This document shows, piece by piece, positions 11,586 through 24,949 of a stretch of 64,000 nt of DNA. Positions within the stretch are counted from its first letter, which is position 1; each line of letters opens with the position of its first letter. The DNA is from Riptortus pedestris (taxonomy: Eukaryota; Arthropoda; Insecta; Hemiptera; Alydidae). Where the stretch lies: assembly GCA_019009955.1 (NCBI GenBank), contig CM032228.1:203408501-203472500 (forward strand), in the 5' to 3' direction. The notes beneath the pieces are model-generated. The model did no database searches and was not told the DNA's origin. It was given only the letters and a program-made list of their open reading frames with translations. The position numbers and the translations under genes are program-made.

Positions 11586-14584
11586 GCGTTTACTAGTTAT
11601 GCATGCTTAGTTATTTATAAAAAAGACAAATTCTGGTTGTATCATACACAATAGACTTCTACGGCATTCCCAAAACCAGTTAAAAATCCAAAAGTTTGGA
11701 AGATCAATTGTATGAGAACTTTTCAACAGGTTATACCCAACAATATATTATGTTGAAATAGGGAGAGTGAGATGTTGCAGGCACAAGGAGAGGGGGCTGA
11801 ATGATCTGAGGAAGATAGAGGATCCTAGCTGAACCGATTAGCCAAAGTTGGTAACAGAAAGTGGGAAATCTTAGTGCAGACCCTTCAAGATAAACTTAGA
11901 AATGTAACATTTCAAAAAGCATCTTTGAAATCTTGCAACTATAATTTTAAAATGAAAAGTTTATTGAAGGATTTAGGGGTGGACTAGAGTTAAAATAACA
12001 AATATCCAACAGGCACACACCAACAAGTAAATGGAGGAAATGAATGTGCTACTATCCTCAACTGAGGACTTTTAGAAAGCTGTTAAAATTACCTACCATT
12101 TTTACCTGAGGCACATTAGCATAGAGAGTGAAAACAGTGTCTTGAAAAAACAAATATTAAAAAGCAACACTGAACAGGCTTAAAAATTCGCTAACCTATA
12201 TATTTTTGTATTTTGTCACTCTAGTGGTCATAAATTTTGTTTCATCTTTACTGAAATTTAAATTTAAATACTTCAAGTAAAACTAAAGATCAAGTTTGCC
12301 AAGGCCTGTAATCAGACTGGGAGGATGGAGAAAACAAAAATTCAAAATATATTCATTTTTTTTTATTTGGATCAGAAAATATTTCATAATAAATATTTTG
12401 AAAATTTAATTTATTACGATTGAAAGTCTATCATTTTTTCCTCAAATACTAGTGTTAACAGAGATATTTGCAATATTTAGTTTTAACGCTTTAGTGTACT
12501 CTTTCTCCTGCCTGTCTCACATTAGCAGTAAGTATATCGTAGATAATTTTATTTTAAGCTTAAGTCCCAGGTGTTGCATTCATGGAAATTAAAAATATTT
12601 CCTAAACTACGAAAACACTAGTTGTAATTTTATTTTGAACAATTGTTGCTTTAAGTTACGTTTATGTTTGGATTGTTAGCTATAGCTTTTGATGTGTTTA
12701 AATATTGTTGAAGTAACTCGGAATTTGCATATAGCATTAGCAATTAGGGAATACCATGGGATGATGGCAAATTGATAATATAAGCTCATTCATATTAGCA
12801 ATTCAATTGTAATACTTAAGTATTGTATACATGTGGCAATATGCAAAGGCAAATTCATTTTTTTTTCTTTTTCACAACTGCATATAACCATCCAGAAAGC
12901 AAACTTCAGAAGTTCATTTATTTAGTTTTATCAAGTGTTTAGAAAATGTGTCATTATCGACCTGGTGAGTAATGATTGCTTACCCAAAGCATATGAGGCA
13001 TTTATGTATAAACTTATTTTTTAATGCTTTGTTGTGATTAGTCAGGAGTATTAAGTAACTAATCCAATTATTTCAATTGTTCTTTATTTTGCTAAATGTT
13101 TTTGACCGTTCTTTCTTTATACTATTCTAATGATATTCTTACTATTTGGCTCCTCAGCAGAATGAAGGCTGGAAATTTGGAAAACTCTTCTGGAAACCTT
13201 AAATGATATTCATTCAATCTAATCCAATTGTGACTTATAGTGATGGATGTATTTGAGTTAAGAATTTATTAATCAGGAACAATAAAAAGCCTTGTCCTCT
13301 ACAGTATTTTAATATGTAAACTGCACTTTCAGAGACCAAGCTTGATCATCAGTGACTGTCATGTTAAAGGTGTTTAGCCAGAAGCAAAGCTGCCAGCTAA
13401 TGTCGAATAAAAAAGTTATTAGTCTATATATGGTAGAATTTTGAGGGTATTGTCTACTTTGAGTTCCCTACTTGTTGAGCTATTGCCTCAATGATTTATT
13501 CTACCTAGCTTGAGAGAGTTAATGCCGTTCTAGCCCACTGGTGAATTGGAAGTTCTTTTGCAACATGACAACACAAGAAAAAATCGAAAGGAAAAGTATA
13601 ACCTCATCTAAAAGTGGTAATGAAGGGGAGAATTATTATAAGTGGAAAACACAAAATATTGTTGCACCATTTTTAATTACAATAACTTGGCTTTCCTTAA
13701 GTGGTAGGGAGACAATAATTTACAAAGCCACACTTGATGTTCATGATTTTACCTAAACTTGTTTTAATGATATTTGACAAATTATATTTGTTTGAAGCTC
13801 ACCACTACTGAAACTTTGTCCACTCCTGGATCATATAACTTACTTATTATTAAATAATAATTGATAACAAATGAGAAATATTTGAAGAACTATTGGATGC
13901 AAATAAACAAAAATAAAAAATATATAAACTGGGGTTTTTGATCATAGGGTCTTTTACTCAATCATTAGTTCCTGCTTCCTTTCTATGGAACCACTTTTAT
14001 GAATAAAATTGAACTAATTCCCAATTTCACTGATTAATAAAATAAAACTAATACTTGTGTAATAATAACCGGCCAAAAAATGACTTATGATTAGGTATGC
14101 TGCCTCTAGGGTGAAGACAAATTTCTCACCATTTATAAACCATCCCACTTTTTAGCAATTAATTCTAATAATGAATCACATCAATGAAAATTCATATTCA
14201 GAGGGTTCATTAAAAAGATTAATTTATTTAATTTTATTATAAATAATACAATTTTTGAGTTAAGATATTTTACATCTAATGTATTGTTTAAGTTTCATTT
14301 GTAAGGAAATTGATTTATTGTAAGTAGATTTTTTAAAGCAAACCATAAATTTCATGGACATAAACAATAATGTTTTTAATGTTTAATGGGAAACAAATAC
14401 ATTTCACTTCACATATTTATAATCTTGGGGTATTTCTCATTATAGGTGATGTGGTCAGTAGCTTGTCGTCTTGTGAGGTCATTTGTACTGTTTTTGTTTA
14501 AACCTGATATAGGTATTTCTTTTCTGCAGCAATCATATGCTGCATGCTTCTTCCATAATAACCAGCTATAAAGGAGTGTTAATA
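11586..14584. other. Long stretch without a recognisable gene
   Basis: AT-rich DNA. The longest open frame (13541-13756, 71 codons) has no recognisable domain. Confidence 0.5.
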
Positions 14585-14962
14585 TATTAATATTTATTAT
14601 ATATTTAATTTACAATAAGATTGGTTCTAGACACATTTTTGATCCGACATATGGTAACGGAGATATTTTGAATTTTCGAAAATCACCCCTCTAAACCCCC
14701 CCTCCCACTGGTCCGATTTCAGCCATTAACGAACTTGATCTGTTTTTTTGCATAAAATGTTTAAATATCGAGTTTGGTAATGATCAAACAAAAATTGTGA
14801 CCGCTAGAGTGTTAACAGACAAATGTATATATATATATAATATTGATCCTCATTTTCGTCATCTCTTGTGTAGGATCGATGGACATTTGAAGAAATTTTT
14901 CGAAAATCGTGTCATGAGTACGACCTCAATAGCTGATTTTCCTTAAGGGAAATCTGCTAAAA
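14585..14962 (+). mobile_element. HINE-like element, 5'-truncated
   Basis: Carries the family from the AATTTACAATAAGATTGGTT segment through the C-rich tract, a short (TA)n at about 14826-14839 and GGATCGATGGACATTTGAAG to CTGCTAAAA. The terminal palindrome is weakened to GATTTTCCTTAAGGGAAATC. It abuts the duplicated segment that starts at 14963. Confidence 0.8.
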
Positions 14963-15300
14963 GAAGAATGCAGCTTCTTACTTCCTTATATATACATTTA
15001 CATATAAATCTGATATTTCCCTGGCATTTACATTTAACGAATTTATTTCCTTTTTCCTTTCTTCGAAGCTATTCTTTATATTAGAAGCTATTGTAGTTTT
15101 TCTTATTGTTCTGTTTCTGGAGAACATCATCCATGAATAGATATACCTATGCATTCAGTGATCTTAAACTCCACTTATAACTTTATTTTTTTCTTAAATG
15201 TTTTAAGGATTTTGATAATATTTTGAGAGCTGCATGTGTCTCCATGCTTCACACTTCATGTGATTGAGCATTGTACGTGTACCATGAACTCTTATAATAC
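14963..15300 (+). repeat. Segment duplicated in inverted orientation at 18.1-19.2 kb
   Basis: The reverse complement matches 18145-18337 plus 19061-19195; long stretches such as GATATTTCCCTGGCATTTAC recur. This copy lacks the HINE-like insertion that splits the other one, so it serves as an empty-site reference. Confidence 0.85.
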
Positions 15301-15449
15301 ATTTTCACTTTCGGCAATCAGACTTCACAGTTAGTATTAAGCATAAACATGTTTCACTCTCAGGGTTTATCATAAACTATTGGAGGGTGAATTTTAAATG
15401 TGCTCCAGGTGTCAACAATAGGTGGAAACTTACGATTGCTATTGCAGCA

Positions 15450-16237
<788 letters not shown>

Positions 16238-17116
16238 CTTGTATAACCCTGAGTACAAAGATGTCTTGATTCTGTCTACCTGGCAAGAATCCATCATGTT
16301 CTTTGTACCCAATATCACTTCTTCCAAGTCATAATTCTAGGGTGACTCCTCCTGTCAGCCGTTGTGCAAGTTACTACTGCTCTCTAAAGCTCTTTGTTTG
16401 CTCTGAAGATGGAGCTGTTGCTCTGAAAGTGCACTATGCCTAAATAAACACACTGTAGAGGAAAGCTGGTCTACTGTGTACATCCAGATATGAGTTGTTT
16501 TTTTTCTTTAACAATTTAATACTCACTATCAAAACGATAGTTGGTTTTCATCAATTCAATTTGTCCCAATACTTGATGAAACACTTTTTTCTTTCAGCCT
16601 CCCCTACCTTTTTTTTACACACAGATTTTTTTTTTGTTCCACTGCTGGCACTGGTTTTGGAAGTTCTCCCTGTAACTCACCTTATCACTTACTTCTGCCA
16701 CCTTCTCTATTGCAAAGTTGCATACTTTTGCTCCCAGTGCTCTCCTTCTCAGTGCCAGCAATTGTATCTTCAGGAAATGACCTGAACTACAGTTAGCACT
16801 TCTATAACTCTTTGAATCCAAATTGTGTGATGCCATTATTCATAGCTAACTCAGCAGTTCAAAACCCATTATCATTGGGAGATTAATGTTTACAATGCTG
16901 CCCAATATTAGGTCTGTATGGCACTTCCTCTATTATCTGAAGACAGAAATCACCATGGTGTCATACGATGGTATTTTAGTGTACACTTTGCCATGACTAG
17001 GATACAAAGATTCCGTCTGTTCTTTCTGCCTGTCCTCTTGAATGGCAGACACACAGATTAACACATTATATAATCTTCCCTTCAATCTGATTCACTCCTT
17101 CTGGATATTTCAATTA
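16238..17116. other. No recognisable gene
   Basis: Contains a short motif near 16395-16440 (GAAGATGGAGCTG, then CTGAAAGTGCAC) that recurs near 63650 and, inverted, near 62545, so probably part of a dispersed repeat. Overlapping open frames at 16.5-16.8 kb lack any domain signature. Confidence 0.5.
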
Positions 17117-17172
17117 TTTACCCTTTAATTCCACAAAGCCACTATAGTGGCTTTGCACAATGAAAGGGTTAA
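17117..17172. repeat. 56-bp imperfect inverted repeat with a perfect 22-bp palindrome
   Basis: The centre, 17134-17155, is self-complementary around CCACTATAGTGG. Imperfect arms extend to ACCCTTT on the left and AAAGGGT on the right. It could fold as a cruciform or be a minimal foldback element. No function can be assigned. Confidence 0.8.
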
Positions 17173-17568
17173 TGAGTATAACATTTAGTTGTTACAAGAA
17201 AGTTATATATCAGGTATCGTTTTAATGAAAAATAAAAGTATAGGCCTCTTGAGAATAGAATATTCATGCTCATAATATGCTTTATCACAAAGGTTGTCAT
17301 GTATCTCGCATAACAGAGGTCTGATGAAAAAAATACACCATACTTAAGTTCAAAATATATTGGCTTATTGATAATGTGAGATGAGAAGGAGAAGGGAGAT
17401 TACTGAAGGTAAAAAGTACAAATATATTATGTTACTATATAGTTAGGGAACAATTTTAGAATTCTAATTATAGAAATTTATACTCATTGACAATATAAGC
17501 TATATAATCTTATATCTGACATCTAATATTCCTGTTTTTGCTCTGACTCATAATAGAAATATTTTGAA

Positions 17569-17675
17569 CCTCCGTCCACTTATTTGGTTTAATTTCAGCA
17601 ATTAACAAACTCTATCTGGAGTGTTTATATGAAACTCTTAAATATTGAGTTTGGTAATGATAAAACAGTTCATGA
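17569..17675 (+). mobile_element. HINE-like element, internal relic
   Basis: Diverged copy of the segment between the C-rich tract and the core; recognisable bits are TTTCAGCAATTAACAAACT and GAGTTTGGTAATGAT. Both ends are missing. Confidence 0.6.
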
Positions 17676-17701
17676 AATGTTATCTTCATTTAAGAATGAA
17701 A

Positions 17702-18144
17702 GTCCGTCACGCAGGGGCTGCATAAACTAAGCAGATTTCCCACATGAAGTTTTACAATAGACAAATTTCATGAGAGCAAACAGTTAAGGAAACGGCCGAC
17801 CTATCTTTTGGCGGGAAACTCACTCTCATCCGTTATACGACCAGATATAATAAAAATGCAAATATCTCGGTTAATATTCAAGATAGAAAATAAATGTATA
17901 CAACAATATTTATAGTAAATTTAATTTTCAATAAGATTGATTCTGTACAATTTTTCGATCCTACGTATAGTAACGGATATATTTTGAATTTTCTAATATC
18001 CTCACCTCTAAACTCCCCCTCCCACTGGTCCGATTTCAGCTGTTAACGAACTTGATCTTTCTTTTTACATAAAACGACTAAATATCGAGTTTCATAACAA
18101 TCAAACAAAAATTGCGACTGCTAGAGCGTTAACAGACAAATATA
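17702..18144 (+). mobile_element. HINE-like element, 3'-truncated with internal deletion
   Basis: The 5' end is intact (GTCCGTCACGCAGGGGCTGC). The copy stops right where the (TA)n core should begin (AACAGACAAATATA). The duplicated segment follows immediately. Its 5' half is shorter than in the copy at 2255. Confidence 0.85.
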
Positions 18145-18337
18145 GTACATGGATGCTCAATGACATAAAGTGTAAAGCAAGAAGACACAAGCTGCTCTCT
18201 AGTTTTCAAAATATTATCAAAAACCTTAAAACATGTAAGAAAAAAAATAAAGTAATAAGTGGAATTTAAGATCTCTGAATGCATAGGCATATCTATTCGT
18301 GGATGATGTTCTCCTGAAACAAAACAATAATAAAAAA
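18145..18337 (-). repeat. Inverted duplicate of the 15-kb segment, first half
   Basis: Reverse-complement match to about 15110-15290. The match stops at the HINE-like insertion and resumes at 19061. Confidence 0.85.
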
Positions 18338-18876
18338 GTCCGTCACGCAAGGGCTGCGTAAACTAAGCAGATTTCCCACGTGAAGTTTTACAATAGAGAA
18401 ATCTGCCTAATAACAACTGTAGTAGTAAGAAACCTCTAAACCTAAAAAACATTATTTAGGGCGTAATAACCCAGTAGTTTCTAACAGTTAACCTAACCTC
18501 TAAACCTATTCACGAGGGACGATAGTTATGGAAACGGCCGCCAGAGCTCTCGTAGGAAACTCCGAACATAGCCTATTGGTGACACGCAGAATACAAATGC
18601 AAATATCTCGGGTAATATTCAAGATAGAGAATTAATGTATAGAACAATATTTATTGTAAATTTAATTTGCAATAAGATTGGTTCTATACAATCTTTTGAT
18701 CCGACGTATAGTAACAGAGATATTTCGAATTTTCGAAAATCATCCCCTCTAAACCCCCCCTCCCACTGGTCCGATTTCAGCCGTTAACGAACTTGATCTT
18801 TCTTTTTACATAAAACGCTTAAATATGAAGTTTGGTAAGGATCAAACAAAAATTGCGACCGCTAGAGCGGTAACAG

Positions 18877-18934
<58 letters not shown>

Positions 18935-19060
18935 TTTTGAACGGACCTCATTTTCGTCATCTACTAGGTAGGATCGATGGACATTTGAAGAAAAATGTCG
19001 AAAATTCCGTCATGAGTACAACCTCAATAGCTGATTTCCCTTAAGGGAAATCTGCTAAAA
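18338..19060 (+). mobile_element. HINE-like element, full-length, with known empty site
   Basis: It has both ends, the (TA)n core at about 18881-18931 and the intact 20-bp terminal palindrome. It interrupts a segment that is uninterrupted at 14963-15300. Comparing the two places the element boundaries within the A run before GTCCG and just after CTGCTAAA. No target-site duplication is seen. Confidence 0.9.
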
Positions 19061-19195
19061 GCTTCTAATTTAAAGAATAGCATCGAAGAAAGCAAAAGGG
19101 AAATAAATTTGTTAAATGTAAATGCCAGGGAAATATCAGATATATATGTAAATGTATATATACGGAAGTAAGAAGATGCATTCTTCTTTTGTAAT
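19061..19195 (-). repeat. Inverted duplicate of the 15-kb segment, second half
   Basis: Reverse-complement match to about 14965-15105, including the string ATGCCAGGGAAATATCAGAT. Confidence 0.85.
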
Positions 19196-19864
19196 AGCGA
19201 GGAGCTAAAAATTATATTTGAGTACTGTCACTAGTGGTGAATTACTCCTTGAATATACAGAAGAGTATTGAAGAAACTTTAAATATAGAGTCTTTTTGTA
19301 CTCTTATTAGTTAATCCAATATTGCAAAATCTGTGGCACCTGTCTGAGAGTAGATAATAATAATCAAGTCTCTTAAAAATAATAAAGTCCCGGGACCTGA
19401 TATACCTTCAAAACTGCTGAACCAAGCAGATACAGGCTTGTATAAGGTTTAAATGGAGAAATTCCTGAATAGAATGAGGAGAGTGAAATATATTAAAAGG
19501 GGAGAAGATAATAAACTAAGATGTGACAGTATAAACACTTCACAGTTTATTAGGTACTATATCTGGCCTATGAGGGAGTTTTATAAAGCACTGAAGTTAC
19601 TATGGGTTTTAAGTAAGGAGACCTCGACTGCCTTGGGGCTGTTTGGACCACCCTTGAAATGGCATTTCTAGGAATAAAACTAGTTATGGTGGAATCTTGA
19701 ACAATTGACTTACACACAGCACAGGGCATATACCAACAATGCATTAACTAAAGCTAGAACTATCAAGACATTGGCTGGTCATGGAGAAGTATTTCAGTGA
19801 GTATTGCTTGACTTAGGGCACACAGTAAATTTGGATAAGATAAAGTTCAAGTGATTGTCTAAAT
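19196..19864 (+). other. Possible LINE relic; otherwise no gene
   Basis: Near 19377-19425 the plus strand reads NNKVPGPDIPSKLL, resembling the K-x-PGPD-x-IP motif upstream of LINE reverse transcriptases. No RT motif follows in any frame I could read. The 72-codon open frame after it has no recognisable family. Weak call. Confidence 0.3.
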
Positions 19865-20130
19865 AAATGAAAGAGAGAGAGAGGATTCTGTCACTTTGAG
19901 GAGAAAATGTTTCCTATTTGAACATAATTTTACTTATCAGCAGAGAGGAATGGAAATAGAGAGTTGAAACATAGAAGTTGACTCTTGATCTAGAATGGTT
20001 ACAGGGATACTTCTGTGCCTAGCAGGAAGCTCTCTGATTCAAGGACTTCTCTCAGAAATGGAAATTAGCGATATACATAACAGTGATAAGACTGTGGTTA
20101 CGTGTGGCAGTAAAACACTCTCATAAAAGA
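19865..20130 (+). repeat. Inverted repeat pair, left arm
   Basis: Approximate reverse complement of 21560-21850; both share blocks such as TCTGATTCAAGGAC and ATGTTTCCTATTT. A short part (GAAAGCTCTCTGATTCAAGG) is repeated again at 20179-20198. Probably two copies of one unknown dispersed repeat. Confidence 0.75.
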
Positions 20131-21559
20131 AAACAAAAGGACACTGAAGAAGCATCCTTGTAGCTCATATATCCATTAGAAAGCTCTCTGATTCAAGGAC
20201 CTCTTTTAAAATGGCAGGATATAGGAGTCAAAATGTAGCATTATGCATTTTGCCTCGTATTGCCTGCAATATCTGGAACAACTGGATCGTGACTTCACCA
20301 GCAGCCAGCTCGATTCGACATTGGACCGTTGAATATCTTTCAGTTTATACATTTTATTAGACATTGATAGGTCTATATTTTCTGTCTGTTCAACTATCAT
20401 TAAAGTGCTGTATTATCAATGTGTTATAAGATATATTTTCTTTCAAATATCTATTAGTATTAGTTGCACCAAAAAATGTTATATTACCAATATTTTTGGA
20501 TAAAGTAATGTCCTAAAATTGTGGTTCTTTATATTTTTCCGTAAATTGAATATAAACAAGTTGTTTCTATTTTTGTTTTCAGTCTTCAGTAAATTCCCAA
20601 CTGTCATTTTAACATTAAGCTATTCAAGCACAAAACATCTTATTTCTACCTTATATTTCAAGTCTTATTTGCATAGTGTTCCAAATATGAGAGAAATAGG
20701 AATAGAATATGAAGACAAGTCATTCTAGCATATGGTTTATCTGTGTAACCAAAGCAACTCCTGCCTGACAGACCTTTTCATTGAGCAGTGCTATTATTTT
20801 ATATCTTTGTAATAAACATTAATGTATCAAAATGAGAATTTTGAAAATGGGAGAAAAATCTGAGAAATCCCAATGATGTAGCTCAAAAATTAATTTATGT
20901 GAACTACTAAAAATTTTAATACAATCATTGGTTTTCAAACGTCTGGACAAAACTGTTAGAATCTTATAAAAAAACTCAATGTAATTTTTAAGTAATTCAA
21001 TCTTAATTACTGAAAATGGGGACCAAACATTGTATTCATTGGTTTCATAGTGGTAAAATAGCAATAGGAACTCACCAAGTAAAGTTATAAATGAAAAAGA
21101 TAATATAAATTTTGTTTGAATGGCTTTTATTTAAGGTAAGTGACTTTTACTAAAGGTAAGTGAAGTGCCCTTGAAACACTGTATGTTTTTAAACATGGTA
21201 AGCTTGCCACTATATCATATATAAAGCCAGCTCTTCCTTGAAGGACCAGGCCCTCTCATTTCGGACCTTTCCTTGCAGCTTCCATCTAGGCTTCTGCAAT
21301 CACGGATATCCAACCTTGTATTAAGCTGCTGTTGCCTGTGCCTACTTCTTTTTCCTACTTCCTGGTGTACTATATAGCATATTTTTGGGGAGTCTGAAGA
21401 GTTCCATTCCTTCAACATGTTCCAGTAACCACAGTCTCTCCAATTCGACAGCTCAGATGATTTACATTGAACTCAATTAATTCAGCATTCATTCTGATGT
21501 GCCGTCTTTGCTGGTTTTGAGCCACTTATAATTTATTTCACATGCTGGCATTGCCTCTT
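20131..21559. other. No recognisable gene
   Basis: Open frames at 20.2-20.7, 20.8-21.06 and 21.2-21.4 kb are short and unrecognised. The minus-strand frame at 21215-21418 adjoins the right-hand repeat arm and could be part of the same old element. Confidence 0.45.
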
Positions 21560-21850
21560 CTTCCTCATACTGGCAGTGACCTTCATTTTCTTTTGTGAGG
21601 CTGTTTCACTGTCACACATAGCCATGCTCTAATCCCTGTTTTGTATATCACCAATTTCTATTTCTGAGAGAGGTCCTTGAATCAGAGTGTTTTTTACTGG
21701 GTATAGAAGCATCTCTGTAAACATTCTAGCTCAAAAGTCAACTTCTATATTATAGAATAGCTCACTGTTACCATTTCTCCCAGATATTTAAAATGATGTA
21801 AAAATAGGAAACATCTACTCTTCAAAATGACACAACCTCTGCCTCTCTGG
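21560..21850 (-). repeat. Inverted repeat pair, right arm
   Basis: Partner of 19865-20130. On the minus strand it reads the same series of blocks, including AGAAGTTGACTTTTGAGCTA (AGAAGTTGACTCTTGATCTA in the left arm). Confidence 0.75.
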
Positions 21851-21884
21851 TCTATGTAGACAACCTCGTGAAGATTCATATTGA

Positions 21885-21993
21885 AAGGGTAGGATTTTCA
21901 TCACTTGCTACGTAGGGTAGAATGAAAGTTTTTGAAACTCGTATCATGAGTACAATCTCAATAGTTGATTAACCTTAAGGGAAATATGCTAGA
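21885..21993 (+). mobile_element. HINE-like element, diverged 3' fragment
   Basis: Only the last part of the element remains. It reads ATCATGAGTACAATCTCAAT, then a mutated terminal palindrome and ATGCTAGAAA. Confidence 0.65.
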
Positions 21994-24641
21994 AATGTGC
22001 CTAAATAGTTTTTGTGTGGATTGAAGTACAAGTTAGCTGGAATGCCTATTTCAGTTAATAATGCCTTTCTAAATGATAGTTTTATCCTTCGTTCCCTTTT
22101 TCTGGGCCTAATAAAGGTAACCTTTTGTTCTCTTCCGCTTTAAGCATGAGCCATAATTTTTGGGGTATTTTTTATTATTGAAAGATTTGCTGAATATGAA
22201 ATTCCCCCTGGACATGAACAACTAGCAACTATATCAAATTTGGGTATTGGCCCAGAGAATAAAGAGAGGCTGTTGGTTAGGGACTAAAAAGGAGATTAGC
22301 AGGGAAAATCCCTGGGAAGCAAGACACTTGGAAGCAATAACATGTGAGTTTGATCTATATTCCATATATGTGAACATTATCTGATGAAGTTGTTGAATAA
22401 TTAAAAAATTAGACATATGAAGGCCTGGAGGAACAAACACTTTTTAACAGACTACAGTTACTCTTGTATACACTTCTTTCCAAGATTAAGAAACAATGCA
22501 TTAATTGTGAATTGCTGCTATTTTTATCTTGTATTACTTTCACAGGGTACTCCAGGATTTGTTGTGTGTTATTATAAGATTAATTATAGAGTAACCCGAG
22601 ATGTCAAATCAGAAGAGGTACAAATGTAATATAAAAAAAAAAGGATGTCAACAATCCTATTCTAATAAAGGAAGCGTAGCATATTTAGACAGAAGAGTGG
22701 TACCGTTGATCTTGTATATTGGTTACTTGCATGTTGTTGTATCTACAGTTCATTCATAGGCAGGTCAACCTGACTTTCATAGGGACGGACAAGGGAATTG
22801 GAGGATCACAAGGACATGCAGTGATTTCTCATTTATCTTCTCCCGCAATAAAGGAGTCATGAGGAAAATTCCATTCACACCAATAAAGGGATGAGTAGAG
22901 AAAATTCCAATCCAAGGCCAGAGTTGTTAGTCACCCCTCTGATTCATAAGCTGATAAGCTATCTAGCGATACGCAGGATGAGAATGCTGGCTACAACTTT
23001 AATCCACCCTTCAGAGATTGCCTCACTTAAATTTTGTAAGTGAGAATTTAGACAGGGTGAAGGTTAGTAGTATGTAGGCCATAGAAATTATGAGATAAGA
23101 TAGAAATTGAGATCATCAAAATAAAAAATTAAAAATAAAATAAAAATGTCAGTATTACAAATTAATGAAATAGCAAATGAAATATGATAAAATGTCATTA
23201 ATTCTGACTCAAATGAAATATAAAAATATAAACAACATTACATTAAGAAAAAAAAAAACTTGTAACTAAACTGAAATGTAAATTACATTTTAATCTACAT
23301 TATTATATATGTCTTTAAAGAGAAAACATTTCTCCATTTGCTGGGACTTGGCTATCTGCCACCTTAGTCATAAGTACATATAGTGCCTAGAATGATAAAT
23401 TCTTCCATTCAAACATAACTCAGAAAGTGGGTGGACGATATGTATGCTTGTCTAATCCAGTCCATTCTTTATTGTAAAAAAAAAATTCATGTCTTTGCCT
23501 TTCAATTTTGAATCATTTGAAATTCTTATGCTCTCTTGATTAATTGTCTTTGTTTTTCTAAGGTGGATTGTGGTATGAGTTAGCAGGTAGGTATGCCAAC
23601 TGTGGCCCCTATGCGAGGGCAAATCACAAATTTTTCATTTATATATTTAAACCAATGTGTTGATTTGATGTTGGCTGTCTTCATGTTCAACCTCTTTGAT
23701 ATATAACTCAGCTGCCACAGGACTTAAAGATGAACCCAAAGTTGATCCAGTTTTCTGCATATCGTCATTTCCGTTGAATAGGAAATATTTGGAGCTGTGC
23801 TAGACTTTGAATCTCATTATAGGGAAATTTCACAATGTTTCACCTCAATTGTTTCACTTGGCCACACTGCAAGTTGCTGATTCAATGGAATTTACTATGG
23901 GTGCAAGAGAGATTTCCCCTCTTTTCATATATATGTCTTCCCTCAATTTAAAATTATTTGGCCATGTGCTCATTTTTAGTTAGAAGGGATTTATATGGTT
24001 TGACCGTAATCATTGCTTGGGAAACTCCTTATTTCCTATGCAACCTCCTCCATATTTTTAATTGCTGTCCCAACTTGCACAAATCATTTTTTCACTGGAT
24101 ATTTACTTGGAAGCTATTGCATAATTAAGTCTCTTTTCCAAGAATCGCTTAATTTGTTGTATTTACCAAGCCTTTATTAGACAGAGTTAGCTGGGCATTA
24201 CTTTTGTATTAGCTTCTAGAACTATTTTATCTTTGTTAGTTTATTCTTTTTCCCACTTCTATTAGCTTTGTTATAAGTCAATCTATCTTCTGGACCTGAC
24301 CAGGATTTATCTAGGACCTATAGGATTTAATTCTTGTCTTATTTTCATGTGCTCATTGATCAATATTCTTCTTATTAAGGCTTGCATTTTTCTCATAACA
24401 GCAATCTTTTATACAAAATAAATGACCCCTTTTCTGCCTTTTCTGGTGTTCCAGGTTGCCATACCTAAGCACAATTAGCAATAATCTTATGATCTCTATA
24501 TCTCTCTTCATAAATGTCAACATGCAGAGCATGTTCTCCCTTTCACCCTTCTATTTTCCAATATCTCAACATTCTGAAAAATATCCTCTCCATAGAGGCA
24601 TTTGATAAGTCGATCTCATAGGCTTTTATGGCCAATATCTT
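21994..24641. other. Long stretch without a recognisable gene
   Basis: AT-rich. A diverged short tandem duplication (about 38 bp, AAAATTCCATTC and AAAATTCCAATC) lies near 22850-22925. Minus-strand text near 24.2-24.6 kb has faint LINE-like word order, but no motif is good enough to call. Confidence 0.45.
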
Positions 24642-24694
24642 CATTATTATTATTATTATTTATTAACGTCCACTTTTTGCAACTCAGGCTAATC
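24642..24694 (-). repeat. SINE tail fragment with (ATT)n
   Basis: A (TTA)n run is followed by TATTAACGTCCACTTTTTGC, which is the 3' end of the tRNA-derived SINE in reverse orientation. Confidence 0.7.
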
Positions 24695-24949
24695 TTGATT
24701 ATTGAGGTCCTATAGCATTGACTGTACCATGGTATTTTCTACCAATGTTTTGCTAGGTATGCTTCTTCAGGGCATCTGAATAGAGGATGAAGTTAGGCCA
24801 ATGCATGATACTTGCCTAACCCAGTACCAGTGATGGAAATGTTTATCGACTTCTGTAGTCTCTTTACAATCAATTCTAGGTAATGAATTACTTAAAAATA
24901 TGACCTTTTAGTTTATCTTAAAATATCTACACTTTATATTCATTGAAAT

